DNA of 64,000 bases from Caulobacter sp. SLTY (GCF_009905535.1 NZ_JAAALA010000005.1:99056-163055); one strand, 5' to 3'; shown: positions 10,728-20,572, counted from the stretch's first letter. The notes: generated from the letters alone by a model not told the origin. Made by a program: numbers and translations.

Positions 10728-13010
10728 ATGCTGGCGGCCTGGCTCGCCGAGGCGTCCGGATGGCTGTCGTCGGTGGGGACCACCGGCGCCGGCGTCCATG
10801 GCGCGCTGGTCGCCTACTGGGGCGTCCTGAAGGTGGCCATCGTGGTCACCGCCGTGCTGATCACCATCAGCTCGATCGACGACCTGATCATCGACATCCT
10901 CTACTGGTGGCGCCAATGGGTCCGCCTGTTCGACTTCTGGGGCCGGCCGCCGAAACAGGCGCGGCTGGACGCCCACCCCGAGAAGATGATCGCCATCATG
11001 GTGCCGGCCTGGCAGGAGAGCGATGTCATCGCCAACATGGTGGCCAACACCAACAAGACCTTCGACTACGCCCGCTACAAGATCTTTGTCGGGGTCTACG
11101 CCAACGATCCGGACACCGCCCGCGAGGTGGAGAAGGTCCGCCAGCGTTTTCCCAACACCTACCGCGCCGAGGTCCCGCACGACGGGCCGACCAGCAAGGC
11201 CGACTGCCTCAACTGGCTGGTCCAGAACATCCTGCTGCACGAGCAGCGGACGGGGGATCGGTTCGACGTCTTCATGATGCACGACGCCGAGGACGTGGTG
11301 CACCCCTACGGCCTGAAGACCGTGAACTGGTTCATCGAGGACAACGGGATGATCCAGATGCCGGTGCTCAGCATGGACCGGCAGTGGCACAAGCTGGTTG
11401 CCTGCCACTACATGGACGAGTTCGCCGAGTTCCATACCAAGGACTTGCCGGTCCGCTCTGACATCTCCCGGATGACGCCGTCGGCCGGGGTGGCCACAGC
11501 CTTCGCCCGGTCGGCCATGCTGGCGCTAGTGCGAGAGAAGGACGGCCAGCCGTTCAACACCGACAGCCTGACCGAGGACTACGATGTCGCCCATCGGCTG
11601 AGCGCGCTGGGCTATCCCTCCGAATTCATCCGCTACCACGCCCGGGTGCCCCGCCAGCGCAAGCGCTGGTTCGGCAAGGGCGAGGTCAGCGTCATGAGGC
11701 GCGAACTGGTGGCGACCAAGGAGTTCTTCCCCGACCGCTTCCAGACCTCGGTGCGCCAGAAGACCCGCTGGATGCTGGGCATCTCCTACCTGGGCTGGAA
11801 ACAGCTGGGCTGGTTCGGCGACCTGGCCAACCGCTACTACCTGTTCCGCGACCGCAAGGCGCTGTTCACCTCGCCGGTCGGGGCGTTGGCCTATCTGATC
11901 GTGCTGCAGGTGCTGGGCTACTGGGGGATCGTGGCCATCTGGCCCCAGGCGGCCACCCTGCCGCCGCTGATCGACCAGGCCTGGGTCTGGTGGCTGGTGG
12001 GTCTGAACTTCCTGTTCCTGGTCAACCGTATCCTGCACCGGGCCTGGTTCACCGGCATCAACCATGGCCTCAAGCATGTGCCGCTGACGCCGGTGCGGAT
12101 CGTGGTCTCTAACCTGATCGGCTTTGGGGCCTTCTTCCGCTCCCTGCGCCAGTACATCAGCCACCTGATCACCGGCCGCACCATCGCCTGGGACAAGACC
12201 CAGCACAGCTATCCCTCACTGACCGAGCTGCAGCGCGGCGGCAGGGTCGGCGATGTTCTGAGGTTCTGGAACCATCTGTCGGAGGAGGACCTGGAGACGG
12301 CCCTGGCCGCCCAGAAGGTCTCCTACCGGCCCATCGGCCTGCTGCTGCTGGATCTCGGCATGGTCGAGGACGAGCACCTGGCCGAGGCCTTCGCCGAGCG
12401 GGGCGAGGTCTATGCCTCCATCTTCGATCCCTTCCAGATCGAGGACAGCGTCCTCTGGCTGCTGACCCCCGAACAGGCGGCCCGGTTCGCCGCCGTGCCC
12501 CTGCGCCGCCAGAACGGCACGGTGGACGTGGCCCTGGCCGAGCCGTTGGTCGCCGCTCGCCGGGCGGAGCTGGAGAAGATCCTCGGCGCGCGCGGCGTGA
12601 AGACGGTGCGCTACCTCTATGCCCCGCTCAGCGACGTGGCCTTCGCCATCCGCTTCGCCTGGCGTGAGGCGCCGTTCGCCAAGGGTCGGGCGCTGATCGC
12701 CAGGGCTCGCGAACAGGGGCGGATCAGCGCCTCGGACGAGGCGGCCGCCTGGCGGGCGATCCGCGCGCCCTACGTGCGGCTGGGCGACCTGCTGGTGCGG
12801 GCGGGGGCCATCAGCCATGACACGCTGCAGGCGGCGCTGGCCGAGGGCGGCGATCGGCTGGGCGAGCAACTGGTGGCGGCCGGCCGGATCACGCCCGGGC
12901 AGAGGGACGCGGCCCTGGCGGTCCAGCTGTCCGAGGACGGGGTGGCGTCGCGGCTGGCCGAACTGGCAGCCAGGGCCTCAGAAGCTGAACCCGCCCGATA
13001 CGCCTACTGA
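10728..13010 (+). CDS. nfrB: NfrB-like membrane glycosyltransferase with C-terminal MshEN c-di-GMP-binding region
   Basis: 760 residues. A membrane helix (~25-50) precedes a GT2 domain with acidic motifs HDAED (~185) and TEDYD (~282) and the processive RQKTRW motif (~345). Two or three membrane helices follow (~385-480). The C-terminus has an MshEN-like region (~540-655) and further copies of the RLGxxLVxAG half-motif near 690 and 715. This order matches E. coli NfrB, a c-di-GMP-activated synthase whose product requires WecB and serves as phage N4 receptor. ATG at 10728 follows GGGGGAGGGGG. The 3' end overlaps the convergent barrel gene by 33 bp. Likely product: a secreted ManNAc-containing glycan (inference). 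Confidence 0.87.
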   Translation: MLAAWLAEASGWLSSVGTTGAGVHGALVAYWGVLKVAIVVTAVLITISSIDDLIIDILYWWRQWVRLFDFWGRPPKQARLDAHPEKMIAIMVPAWQESDVIANMVANTNKTFDYARYKIFVGVYANDPDTAREVEKVRQRFPNTYRAEVPHDGPTSKADCLNWLVQNILLHEQRTGDRFDVFMMHDAEDVVHPYGLKTVNWFIEDNGMIQMPVLSMDRQWHKLVACHYMDEFAEFHTKDLPVRSDISRMTPSAGVATAFARSAMLALVREKDGQPFNTDSLTEDYDVAHRLSALGYPSEFIRYHARVPRQRKRWFGKGEVSVMRRELVATKEFFPDRFQTSVRQKTRWMLGISYLGWKQLGWFGDLANRYYLFRDRKALFTSPVGALAYLIVLQVLGYWGIVAIWPQAATLPPLIDQAWVWWLVGLNFLFLVNRILHRAWFTGINHGLKHVPLTPVRIVVSNLIGFGAFFRSLRQYISHLITGRTIAWDKTQHSYPSLTELQRGGRVGDVLRFWNHLSEEDLETALAAQKVSYRPIGLLLLDLGMVEDEHLAEAFAERGEVYASIFDPFQIEDSVLWLLTPEQAARFAAVPLRRQNGTVDVALAEPLVAARRAELEKILGARGVKTVRYLYAPLSDVAFAIRFAWREAPFAKGRALIARAREQGRISASDEAAAWRAIRAPYVRLGDLLVRAGAISHDTLQAALAEGGDRLGEQLVAAGRITPGQRDAALAVQLSEDGVASRLAELAARASEAEPARYAY

Positions 13011-14633
13011 CACCTTCGGCCCGACGAACTGGGCCGGCACCCCCACCGTGTCACCGAGCGGGGCGGCGTATAGCACATCCAGGTTCCAGCGGCCGTCGAG
13101 GCTGAGCCGCACCCCGCCGCCGGCGAAGGTCCCGCTCATCTCCTGGGGGCCGATGGTGTCCTCGTTCCAGGCCCAGGCGCCCTCGACGAAGGCGGCCGGA
13201 CGGATGGAGAGGCGATTGCCCAGCTTCGCCGCCGGGCCGTAGATGTCGAGCGAGCCGGAGACGCCGCTGTCGCCATAGAGGGCGCCGGGGTCCAGCGCCC
13301 GGCCGCCGATCAGGCCGCCGTAGGTGAACTCTTCGTACTGCAGCAGCGGGCTGTCGGAGGCCTGGGCCCGCAGGCGCGGCTCCAGCAGGAAGCCGCCGGT
13401 GACGAAGCTGCCCTGGCCCTCGAAACGCACCACGAAGGCCGCCGGCTTGGCCTGGACGCGGCTGAGCAGCGTATCGCCCTGCTGCGAGGCGCCCAGCCCC
13501 TCCAGCCCCTTGCGCAGGCTGAGGTAGCCGTAGGCCGAGCCGCCGTCCCCGCGATAGTCGGCCTGGACCCCCGCATAGACCACCCGCAGGTGATCACGCA
13601 CCGTCGGCGGGCCGGTGGTCAGGTCGGTGTCCTGATTGATCCCCTCGAAGCCCAGGCGCCCGGCAACCAGCACCGCCGATCGCGGGCCGCTGGCCAGGCC
13701 CAGAGGATGGCGCAGTTCGAACCGCACCAACTGCGTGGTTCCGTAGGTGTCGGGGGTCGGCGCACGTTCGTCCGGCTGCTGCTCGAACCAGGCCAGGTCG
13801 CCCTTCAGCTCCAGCCCCGAGCGGGTCATCAGCACTTGGCTTGAGACCTGGGCGCCGCGCTGGCCCTCGCCGGTCAGGTCGTGGAAGACCCCGATGATGG
13901 TCCGCTCATGCAGGGGGGTGAGGTTGCCGAAGATCAGGCTGGCCCCGCCGCTCCACGTCCCCACCGTCTCGGCCGAGGCGTTCTGGGCGCTGAGGAAGAT
14001 CCCCGGCGGGCCGGGTGACACGGCCAGCACCAGCACGACCTCCTCGCCCTGCGCCCGCACCGACGGCGCAACGCCCCAGAAGCCGTAACGGGAGGCGGCG
14101 TCCGCGCCCCGCCGCAGGGTCCGCGCCTGCAGCAGCTCACCCGGACGGACGTCGGCGTAGGCCCGGCGGATGAAGGCCTCCTGGGACGCATCCGCCCCCT
14201 GCACTTCCAGCCCGGCGATACGGCCTTCGCGCACCTTGATGCGCCAGATGTTGCCTTCGCGGGCGATCTCGCTGCGGGCTCCGACATAGCCGCGCGAGGC
14301 GTAGGTACAGTCGATCCAGGCCGCGACCTTGCCGGCCGTCTGGGCGTCGGCGCCGGGGTCGCCCAGATGCACCCATCCGGTGCGCAATTCTTCCTGGGTA
14401 AAAAGGCCGGCCCCGGTGATCTCGACCGGAACTTTCGCGGGCGCGGTGTCAGCAACTGGCAACAGGTTTCGGCATTCCGCAGCCGTTGGCAGGGTCAGCG
14501 GGATCGACCGCTGCGGCGCCTCGAAGCGCAACACCTCGGCCTGCGGCGGAGGCGGCGTCTGGGCCACGGCCAGGCCGGCGGCGAAGGCCAATGGCGCGGC
14601 CGCGGCCAGGCCGGAAAGACAGTGATTGGACAT
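12978..14633 (-). CDS. ShlB/FhaC-like POTRA and outer-membrane beta-barrel protein
   Basis: 551 residues. A signal peptide (about 1-25, ending AVAQ) is followed by a Pro-rich stretch, a POTRA-like domain (about 75-190, REGRIAGLEVQG in its centre) and a long alternating-hydrophobic barrel ending in the Phe typical of BAM substrates. A GRALDPG...GDSGV segment sits where related TpsB/Omp85 proteins carry the RGY-containing L6 loop. The ATG at 14633 has AGGGGGCGGA upstream; a frame to 14663 exists but is less well placed. No TpsA exoprotein gene is adjacent; instead it converges on wecB-nfrB and overlaps nfrB by 33 bp, so it may be the outer-membrane exit for that glycan rather than a protein secretor. 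Confidence 0.78.
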   Translation of the reverse strand: MSNHCLSGLAAAAPLAFAAGLAVAQTPPPPQAEVLRFEAPQRSIPLTLPTAAECRNLLPVADTAPAKVPVEITGAGLFTQEELRTGWVHLGDPGADAQTAGKVAAWIDCTYASRGYVGARSEIAREGNIWRIKVREGRIAGLEVQGADASQEAFIRRAYADVRPGELLQARTLRRGADAASRYGFWGVAPSVRAQGEEVVLVLAVSPGPPGIFLSAQNASAETVGTWSGGASLIFGNLTPLHERTIIGVFHDLTGEGQRGAQVSSQVLMTRSGLELKGDLAWFEQQPDERAPTPDTYGTTQLVRFELRHPLGLASGPRSAVLVAGRLGFEGINQDTDLTTGPPTVRDHLRVVYAGVQADYRGDGGSAYGYLSLRKGLEGLGASQQGDTLLSRVQAKPAAFVVRFEGQGSFVTGGFLLEPRLRAQASDSPLLQYEEFTYGGLIGGRALDPGALYGDSGVSGSLDIYGPAAKLGNRLSIRPAAFVEGAWAWNEDTIGPQEMSGTFAGGGVRLSLDGRWNLDVLYAAPLGDTVGVPAQFVGPKVSVGVSGGFSF

Positions 14634-14725
14634 TCCGCCCCCTGAGATCCCCACGTTAACCACATCACGCCGGTCCGGCCGTGGTCAAGCGAGGCTGAGG
14701 GTCGCGCCTTGAACCGCCGCTGAAC

Positions 14726-14754
14726 GAAAAAGGCCCGGGATCGCTCCCGGGCCT
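14726..14754 (-). terminator. Rho-independent terminator after petC
   Basis: On the minus strand a perfect 10-bp GC stem (AGGCCCGGGA with its complement, loop of four) ends in five T residues. It begins 22 bp after the petC stop, closing the bc1 operon. Confidence 0.9.
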
Positions 14755-14776
14755 CGATCGTCTGTGGACGAGGGCT

Positions 14777-15622
14777 TTAGTGGCTCTCGTTGCGCCACAC
14801 CCGGCGGTAGCTGGCGTACAGCAGGCCGGAGAACAGCAGCAGGTAGATCAGCACCGCGAAGCCGGTCGCGTTGCGCTCTTCCAGCTTGGGCTCGGCGGCC
14901 CACATCAGGAAGGCGGCGACATCCCGAGCCTGGTTGGCCGCCGTCGACGGGGTGCCGTCGTCGAAGGTCACCTTGCCGGGGCCCAGCTGCGGCGGCATGG
15001 CCACGAAGCCGCCGGGCGGGACATGGTGCTTGTCACCGGTCCAGCCGGCCGAAAGGTCGCCCGGGAAGTAGGAGTTATAGTACTGGCCGGTCGGCACGGT
15101 CAGGCCCTTGGGCGGGGCCTCGTAGCCCATCAGGAAGGCAGCCAGGTATTCCGGCCCGCCAGAGCGGCCCTTGGCGATCACCGACAGGTCCGGGGGCAGG
15201 GCGCCGCCGTTGCCGGCACGCGCAGCGTAGTCGTTCTTGTAGGGCTTGGGGAACCGGTCGGCCGGGACGGCGGCGCGGGTGATCTCGTCGCCGGTCTCGG
15301 TGTCGATGTCCGGCACCTGGATGTCGGCGGCCAGCGCCTTCACATAGGGGTTGTCGTTCGGGTTCTTGTACTTCTTGTCATAGAAGGGGCCGCCCTTGTC
15401 GCCGAGGTTCCGGAAGCTGAGCAGCTTCATGGAGTGGCAGGCCGAGCAGACCTCGCGATAGACCTTGTAGCCGCGTTGCAGCTGGGCCTGGTCGAACTTC
15501 CCGAAGGGACCTTCGAAGCTGTAGGCGATCTCCGGCGGCTTCTTGGCGCCGCCCGCGGCCAGGGCCGGGGCCGCGACCAGCGTGGTGAGCGCCGCCGCGA
15601 TCAGGGTGAGTTTGCGCAGCAT
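14777..15622 (-). CDS. petC: Cytochrome c1 of the bc1 complex
   Basis: 281 residues. Signal peptide (1-22, ending ALAAG), CSACHSM haem c attachment motif near residue 60, an MPPQL methionine segment near 210 supplying the sixth haem ligand, and a C-terminal membrane anchor (about 255-272) followed by RRVWR. It carries electrons from the Rieske protein to soluble or membrane cytochrome c. It is the last gene of petA-petB-petC, 6 bp after petB, and is followed by a terminator. Confidence 0.96.
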   Translation of the reverse strand: MLRKLTLIAAALTTLVAAPALAAGGAKKPPEIAYSFEGPFGKFDQAQLQRGYKVYREVCSACHSMKLLSFRNLGDKGGPFYDKKYKNPNDNPYVKALAADIQVPDIDTETGDEITRAAVPADRFPKPYKNDYAARAGNGGALPPDLSVIAKGRSGGPEYLAAFLMGYEAPPKGLTVPTGQYYNSYFPGDLSAGWTGDKHHVPPGGFVAMPPQLGPGKVTFDDGTPSTAANQARDVAAFLMWAAEPKLEERNATGFAVLIYLLLFSGLLYASYRRVWRNESH

Positions 15623-15628
15623 GGAGGC

Positions 15629-16948
15629 TCAGCCCTTCTTTTCGGCGTCGGCCGTGGCGCCCGCGGGCGTCGTGGCGGGGTGGGACAGCGCCGGAGAGGC
15701 GATGGTTTCCGGAGTCGGCTTCGGGGTCTCGATGAGGCCCAGCAGCGGCATGATCACCAGGAAGTAGGCGAAGTAGTAGAGGGTGGCCAAGCGCGACAGC
15801 CAGACCCAGCTGTTGATGTCGCTTTCCAGGATCTTGAAGGTGGTCAGGCCAGGGATGACCGGGTCGTCTGGCAGCTTGGCGCCGCAGAAGCCCAGGATCA
15901 CGCAGACGATGACCAGGATGATGAAGTAGGCCTTGGCCATCGGCCGATAGCGCATGGAACGCACCTTGGAGGTGTCGAGCCAGGGCAGGGCGAACAGCAC
16001 GCCGATGGCGCCGAACATGGCCACCACGCCCATCACCTTGTCCGGAACGGCGCGCAGGATGGCGTAGAAGGGCAGGAAGTACCACTCGGGCACGATGTGC
16101 GCCGGGGTCACCAGCGGGTTGGCCTCGATGTAGTTGTCGGCGTGGCCAAGCGCGTTCGGCATGTAGAACACGAAGATCGCGAACAGCACCAGGAAGACGC
16201 TCATGGCGAAGCCGTCCTTCACCGTCGCGTACGGGGTGAAGGGCAGGGTGTCGGCCTTGGACTTCGGATCGATGCCGGTCGGGTTGTTCTGGCCGACCAC
16301 ATGCAGCGCCCAGACGTGCAGGACAACGACGCCCGCGATCATGAAGGGCAGCAGGTAGTGCAGCGAGAAGAAGCGGTTCAGCGTGGCGTTGTCGACGGCG
16401 AAGCCGCCCTGCAGCCAGACCAGGATCGGCCCGCCGACCACCGGGATGGCCCCGATGATGTTGGTGATCACGACCGCGCCGTGGAACGACATCTGGCCCC
16501 AGGGCAGGACGTAACCCATGAAGGCGGTGGCCATCATCAACAGGTAGATGACGCAGCCGAGAATCCACAGAACCTCACGCGGCGGCTTGTAGCTGCCGTA
16601 GTAGAGGCCCCGGAACATGTGCAGGTAGACCGCGATGAAGAACATCGAGGCCCCGTTGGCGTGGGTGTAGCGGATCAGCCAGCCGTAATTCACATCGCGC
16701 ATGATGTGCTCGACCGAGGCGAAGGCCCCGCTGGCGCTCGGCGTGTAGTGCATGGCCAGCACGATGCCGGTGACGATCTGGATCGCCAGGCAGAGGCTGA
16801 GGATGCCGCCGAAGGTCCACCAGTAGTTCAGGTTCCGCGGCGTCGGATAATCGACGAAGCTGTCCCAGACCAGGCGGGTGACGGGAAGGCGCTGGTCGAG
16901 CCAGCGGGTGATGCCGGATTTCGGCTCGTAAGTGGAATGTCCGCTCAT
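15629..16948 (-). CDS. petB: Cytochrome b of the bc1 complex
   Basis: 439 residues with eight membrane helices. The paired haem-ligating histidines are visible in helices B and D (e.g. AMHYTP, and [14 protein letters not shown]), and the [13 protein letters not shown]o-site motif is near residue 290. It oxidises ubiquinol at Qo and re-reduces quinone at Qi. It starts 2 bp after the petA stop and ends 6 bp before petC. The C-terminal ~25 residues are a Pro/Ala-rich extension with no apparent role. Confidence 0.97.
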   Translation of the reverse strand: MSGHSTYEPKSGITRWLDQRLPVTRLVWDSFVDYPTPRNLNYWWTFGGILSLCLAIQIVTGIVLAMHYTPSASGAFASVEHIMRDVNYGWLIRYTHANGASMFFIAVYLHMFRGLYYGSYKPPREVLWILGCVIYLLMMATAFMGYVLPWGQMSFHGAVVITNIIGAIPVVGGPILVWLQGGFAVDNATLNRFFSLHYLLPFMIAGVVVLHVWALHVVGQNNPTGIDPKSKADTLPFTPYATVKDGFAMSVFLVLFAIFVFYMPNALGHADNYIEANPLVTPAHIVPEWYFLPFYAILRAVPDKVMGVVAMFGAIGVLFALPWLDTSKVRSMRYRPMAKAYFIILVIVCVILGFCGAKLPDDPVIPGLTTFKILESDINSWVWLSRLATLYYFAYFLVIMPLLGLIETPKPTPETIASPALSHPATTPAGATADAEKKG

Positions 16949-16950
16949 CG

Positions 16951-17493
16951 TCAGCCGATCTTGACCTTGGTGTCGGAAAGGAAGGCGTAGTCGGGGACCA
17001 CGAGGTTGGTCGGCGCCGGACCCTTACGGATGCGGCCCGAAGTGTCGTAGCTCGACCCGTGGCAGGGGCAGAACCAGCCGCCGTACTCGCCGCCTCCAAC
17101 CGTCGGCACACAACCGAGGTGGGTGCAGCTGCCGACCAGCACCATCCACTGGGGCTTGCCTTCCTTGTGGCGCTGGGCGTCGGCCTGCGGGTCCTTCAGC
17201 TGCGCCGAGTCGTCACGGACGGCGGCGTCGATCTGGGCCTGGGTCCGATTGCGGATGAACAGGGGCTTGCCGCGCCAGTTGATGGTCACCTGTTGGCCCG
17301 GCTCGATCTTGGTCAGGTCGTACTCGACGCTGGCGAGAGCGAGGGTGTCGGCCGAAGGGTTCATCTGGCTGATCAACGGCCAGACCACCGAAGCGGCGGC
17401 GCCGCCGGCCGCGGCGATCGCCGCGATATGGATGAAGTCGCGCCGGGACGGATCGTCTCCGGCTGGTGTCGTATGAACGGCGCTGTCGGCCAC
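16951..17493 (-). CDS. petA: Rieske iron-sulfur protein of the bc1 complex
   Basis: 180 residues from the GTG at 17493. An SRRDF twin-arginine motif and following hydrophobic stretch form an uncleaved Tat signal-anchor. The C-terminal domain holds CTHLGC and CPCHGSSYD, the Cys/His ligands of the 2Fe-2S cluster. It accepts the first electron from ubiquinol and passes it to cytochrome c1. An alternative GTG at 17526 would add 11 residues; the inner start has an AAGGGTGA ribosome site. First gene of the operon. Confidence 0.94.
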   Translation of the reverse strand: MADSAVHTTPAGDDPSRRDFIHIAAIAAAGGAAASVVWPLISQMNPSADTLALASVEYDLTKIEPGQQVTINWRGKPLFIRNRTQAQIDAAVRDDSAQLKDPQADAQRHKEGKPQWMVLVGSCTHLGCVPTVGGGEYGGWFCPCHGSSYDTSGRIRKGPAPTNLVVPDYAFLSDTKVKIG

Positions 17494-17631
17494 CTGCAGG
17501 TCACCCTTCGCAAGACGCCGGCCCACGAGGCGGGGGCCGGACCAGAAAATTCCGAAGCGCGGCCCTTTGAGTGGCCCTTCGCGCGGAGCCTTGTGGCGCG
17601 CGCGATTCGAAGGGCCGCCCCGGTAAGGCCC

Positions 17632-17647
17632 AGCGATCGGGATCGCT
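17632..17647. promoter_or_regulatory. Perfect 16-bp palindrome between petA and hemF
   Basis: AGCGATC and GATCGCT arms flank GG in the 250-bp divergent region between petA and hemF. Both neighbours belong to haem and respiratory metabolism, so an operator shared by the two is possible, but no known regulator motif is recognised. The remainder of the region is GC-rich without a clear feature. Confidence 0.3.
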
Positions 17648-17743
17648 TAGAACCTACCCAGCCCTTTTTCAACCGGCTGTGATCGGAAAAGGCGCCCAGC
17701 CTGCGCATGGACGCTCGCGCCTGACGCTGTAAAAGGCCTGCCC

Positions 17744-18616
17744 ATGACCGACACCGCCCTTCTCGATACCCGGAAACAGCGCGCCCAGGCCTGGTTCGAA
17801 ACTCTCCGCGACCGCATTCTGGCCGCCTTCGAGGCCCTGGAGGATGCCGCCCCCGCCGATCTCTATCCCGGCGAGCCTGGGCGGTTCGAGAAGAAACCCT
17901 GGGTCCGCGCCGCCGGCGGCGGCGGGGTCATGTCGATGATGCACGGTCGCTTCTTCGAGAAGGTCGGGGTGCATACCTCGGTGGTGTTCGGCACGTTCAC
18001 CGAAGAGATGGCCAAGTCCATGCCGGGCGCGGCGGAGGATCCGCGGTTCTTCGCAACAGGGGTGTCGCTGATCGCCCATATGCGCAGCCCGCGCGTGCCG
18101 GCGGTGCATATGAACACCCGCTTCATCTGCACGACCAAGGGCTGGTTCGGCGGCGGCGGCGATCTCACCCCGCTGCTGGGCTACCAGCGCAACCAGGACT
18201 TCCCCGACGCCAAGGCCTTCCACGCCGCCTTCAAGGACGCATGCGACCGCTTCGATCCGGACTGGCATCCCAAGTACAAGGCCTGGTGCGACGAGTACTT
18301 CTTCCTGCCCCACAGGAACGAGCCGCGCGGCATCGGCGGCATCTTCTACGACCACCACGACAGCGGGGACTGGGATCGCGATTTCGCCTTCACCCAGGCG
18401 GTGGGCGAGGCCTTCCTCGATTCCTATCCGAAGATCGCCGCCGGCCGGATGGCTGAGCCCTGGACGGAGGCGGAGCGGGAGGAGCAGTTGGTGCAGCGTG
18501 GCCGATACGTGGAGTTCAACCTGCTGTACGACCGGGGGACCATGTTCGGGCTGAAGACCGGCGGGAACGTGGAGTCGATCCTCAGCTCGATGCCGCCGAC
18601 GGTGAAGTGGCCCTAA
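17744..18616 (+). CDS. hemF: Aerobic coproporphyrinogen III oxidase
   Basis: 290 residues, normal for HemF. Conserved blocks [33 protein letters not shown], the [14 protein letters not shown] stretch and the C-terminal [16 protein letters not shown] are all present. The enzyme uses O2 for oxidative decarboxylation of two propionates of coproporphyrinogen III to give protoporphyrinogen IX, in the cytoplasm, without metal or other cofactor. It is divergent from the bc1 operon and overlaps the convergent di-haem cytochrome gene by 4 bp, so three haem-related loci are clustered here. Confidence 0.97.
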   Translation: MTDTALLDTRKQRAQAWFETLRDRILAAFEALEDAAPADLYPGEPGRFEKKPWVRAAGGGGVMSMMHGRFFEKVGVHTSVVFGTFTEEMAKSMPGAAEDPRFFATGVSLIAHMRSPRVPAVHMNTRFICTTKGWFGGGGDLTPLLGYQRNQDFPDAKAFHAAFKDACDRFDPDWHPKYKAWCDEYFFLPHRNEPRGIGGIFYDHHDSGDWDRDFAFTQAVGEAFLDSYPKIAAGRMAEPWTEAEREEQLVQRGRYVEFNLLYDRGTMFGLKTGGNVESILSSMPPTVKWP

Positions 18617-19278
18617 GCCGGACAGGCAGCGCCCGTATCGATCCAGGCCTTGATCAGCCCGCCGAACGTCGCCTGATCGCCGGGCGCCGGGGCGCGGCCC
18701 TTGCCGGGGTTCCAGCCCCAGCCGACCAGTTCGTCCTCGGCCATGTGGTGGCGCAGGGCTTCCAGGTCCTTGCCGCCGTTGCGGGCCGGATCCTTGATCT
18801 GGCGGCAGATCTCGCCCGGCGTCTTGCCCTGCCAAGCCATGCTCTTGGGGGCCAAGGCCCATTTGGGATTGCCGGGGATCGATTGGATACGGTCGCCGCC
18901 GACCTCGAAGTTTTCTGAGCCATGGCAGGTCGAGCAGCGCTGGCCGGCCGGACCGTGGCCATCCACGGCGCCGGTCATCGGCGGGCTGTGCACCTTCATC
19001 ATCGCGCCCTGCCGCGGGACATTGTCGACCGGGTGGCAGTTCACGCAGCGGGGATGGGTGATGACCTTGGCCGCCTCGGCGTACAGGGCGAGGGAGCGGG
19101 CGTTGCGGTCGGTGATGGTGTCGAATGCCGAGGCCGGCTTCAGCGCATCACGCTTGGCCAGCACGGCCTCATAAGGCGCCAGCGAGGCGGTCGGCGCGGT
19201 CTCCGCCCGAGCGTTGAGGGTCCCCGCGGCGACGCAGAGGCCGAAGGTCGAAAGGCAGATGAGGCTGAAGGCGCGCAT
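18613..19278 (-). CDS. Exported di-haem c-type cytochrome
   Basis: 221 residues. A signal peptide (1-26, ending ARAE) and two haem c motifs, CVNCH near residue 78 and CSTCH near 113, are plain. The rest resembles proteins often labelled isoquinoline 1-oxidoreductase subunit, with a GWGWNPG segment and an IDTGAACP terminus. It should act in the periplasm as an electron carrier; the partner dehydrogenase is not in the window. Its stop overlaps hemF by 4 bp, and it starts 34 bp after the cca stop on the same strand. Confidence 0.8.
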   Translation of the reverse strand: MRAFSLICLSTFGLCVAAGTLNARAETAPTASLAPYEAVLAKRDALKPASAFDTITDRNARSLALYAEAAKVITHPRCVNCHPVDNVPRQGAMMKVHSPPMTGAVDGHGPAGQRCSTCHGSENFEVGGDRIQSIPGNPKWALAPKSMAWQGKTPGEICRQIKDPARNGGKDLEALRHHMAEDELVGWGWNPGKGRAPAPGDQATFGGLIKAWIDTGAACPA

Positions 19279-19312
19279 GATCGCAGAACGGCGATCACGC
19301 CGATTAAGTTGC

Positions 19313-20572
19313 CTAGTAGACCATCCCTTGCGTCACGGCCTTCAGCCGCTCAACGGCCGCCAGCTTGTCGTCCATGAAGTCCTGGTCGATCCACCATTCC
19401 TCGACCTCGCGCATAACCTCGCCGATCAGCGGCCCCTTCGGCACGCCGGCGGCCAGCACCTCGTCGCCGGTCAGGGGGAAGGCGGGCGGGGTCCAGGTCT
19501 GGGCCAGGGCCAGCAGCCCGCGCCATTGCTGGGTGGTCGCCGGGCGGATGGAGGCGGCCCAGGCCAGCTTCACCCGGTCGGTGAAGGCGCGCAGACCGAC
19601 GCGATAGACGCCGCGCCGGGCCTCGCGCGGGCTCATCCAGGAGACGATGCGCGGCTCCTTGCCGGCCGCCTCGATCAGCCGGTCCTTGAGCGCGTTGGAG
19701 AGGCGCAGCCGCTCGGCGGTGTCGCGGGCGACGACCGGATCGTCGGGCAACAGGGCGGCCAGCCGCAGTTCGGCGTCGGTCTCGAACAGCTGCTCGTTCT
19801 GGATGCCGACCAGGGTCTCGAACCGGGTCAGCGCCTTGACCTGCGGCAGCACGGCAGACAGCACGCTGGTCGCCGCCATCAGCCGCAGGGCAGCCCGCGG
19901 GTCCTCTGCGCCCAGCAGCTTCAGCAGCTCCTTCTGGGTGCGTTCGGCGGCCCGGCCTGACAGCATGCCCTTCAGCGCCTTGCAGGCGGTCAGGGCCGCC
20001 TGGTCGGGCTCACCCTTGCCGTACCAGGCGTGGAAGCGGAACCACCGCAGGATGCGCAGGTAGTCCTCGCGGATGCGGGTCATGGCATCGCCGACGAAGA
20101 CGATCCGCCCGGCCATGCAGTCGGCGATCCCCTGGCCGGTAGGGTCGAACAGCCGGCCCTCGGCGTCCGCATAGAGGGCGTTGAGGCGGAAGTCGCGCCG
20201 CTGGGCGTCCTCCTCCCAGCTCTTGGTGAAGGCCACTACGGCCCGCCGCCCGTCGGTGGAGACGTCGCGGCGCAGGGTGGTCACCTCATAGGGCCGCCCG
20301 TCGCAGACGGCGGTGACCGTGCCGTGGTCGACCCCGGTCGGCACCACCTTGATGCCGGCCGTCTCCAGCGCCTCGGTGACCTGATCGGGGGTCAGGGTGG
20401 TGGCGATATCGATATCGTCCACCTCGGCCTTCAGCAGGGAGTTGCGCACACAGCCGCCGACGAACCGGGCGCAGCCGGCGAACCCCTTGGCCTCCAGCGC
20501 CGCGATCACGGCCTGGGTGGACGGCAGGGTCATCCAGGCAGGCTTGCCGATGGTGTCGGGGAGGTTGGACAT
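19313..20572 (-). CDS. cca: CCA tRNA nucleotidyltransferase / poly(A) polymerase family
   Basis: 419 residues. The head carries FVGGCVRN and EVDDIDIAT, the nucleotide-binding Gly-Gly and the catalytic DxD carboxylates of class II CCA-adding enzymes, followed by the RRDFRLNALY and RIREDYLRILRWFRF neck motifs and a helical C-terminus. It adds or repairs the 3' CCA of tRNAs. The ATG at 20572 gives the usual family start; an upstream frame to 20629 lacks a ribosome site. In many alphaproteobacteria cca follows NUDIX and DUF1285 genes directly (from memory); here they are split by ~2.3 kb. Confidence 0.93.
   Translation of the reverse strand: MSNLPDTIGKPAWMTLPSTQAVIAALEAKGFAGCARFVGGCVRNSLLKAEVDDIDIATTLTPDQVTEALETAGIKVVPTGVDHGTVTAVCDGRPYEVTTLRRDVSTDGRRAVVAFTKSWEEDAQRRDFRLNALYADAEGRLFDPTGQGIADCMAGRIVFVGDAMTRIREDYLRILRWFRFHAWYGKGEPDQAALTACKALKGMLSGRAAERTQKELLKLLGAEDPRAALRLMAATSVLSAVLPQVKALTRFETLVGIQNEQLFETDAELRLAALLPDDPVVARDTAERLRLSNALKDRLIEAAGKEPRIVSWMSPREARRGVYRVGLRAFTDRVKLAWAASIRPATTQQWRGLLALAQTWTPPAFPLTGDEVLAAGVPKGPLIGEVMREVEEWWIDQDFMDDKLAAVERLKAVTQGMVY

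Noticed and set aside
10688..11461. 257-codon plus-strand frame overlapping nfrB
   Set aside because: Arg/Gly/His-rich shadow of the GT2 coding frame; no ribosome site.
12978..14633. Classical two-partner secretion (TpsB with TpsA)
   Set aside because: No filamentous haemagglutinin-like TpsA gene is adjacent, and the RGY loop motif is altered.
14780..16990. 736-codon plus-strand frame
   Set aside because: Antisense to petB and petC; no domain and skewed composition (Gly, Val, Asp, His).
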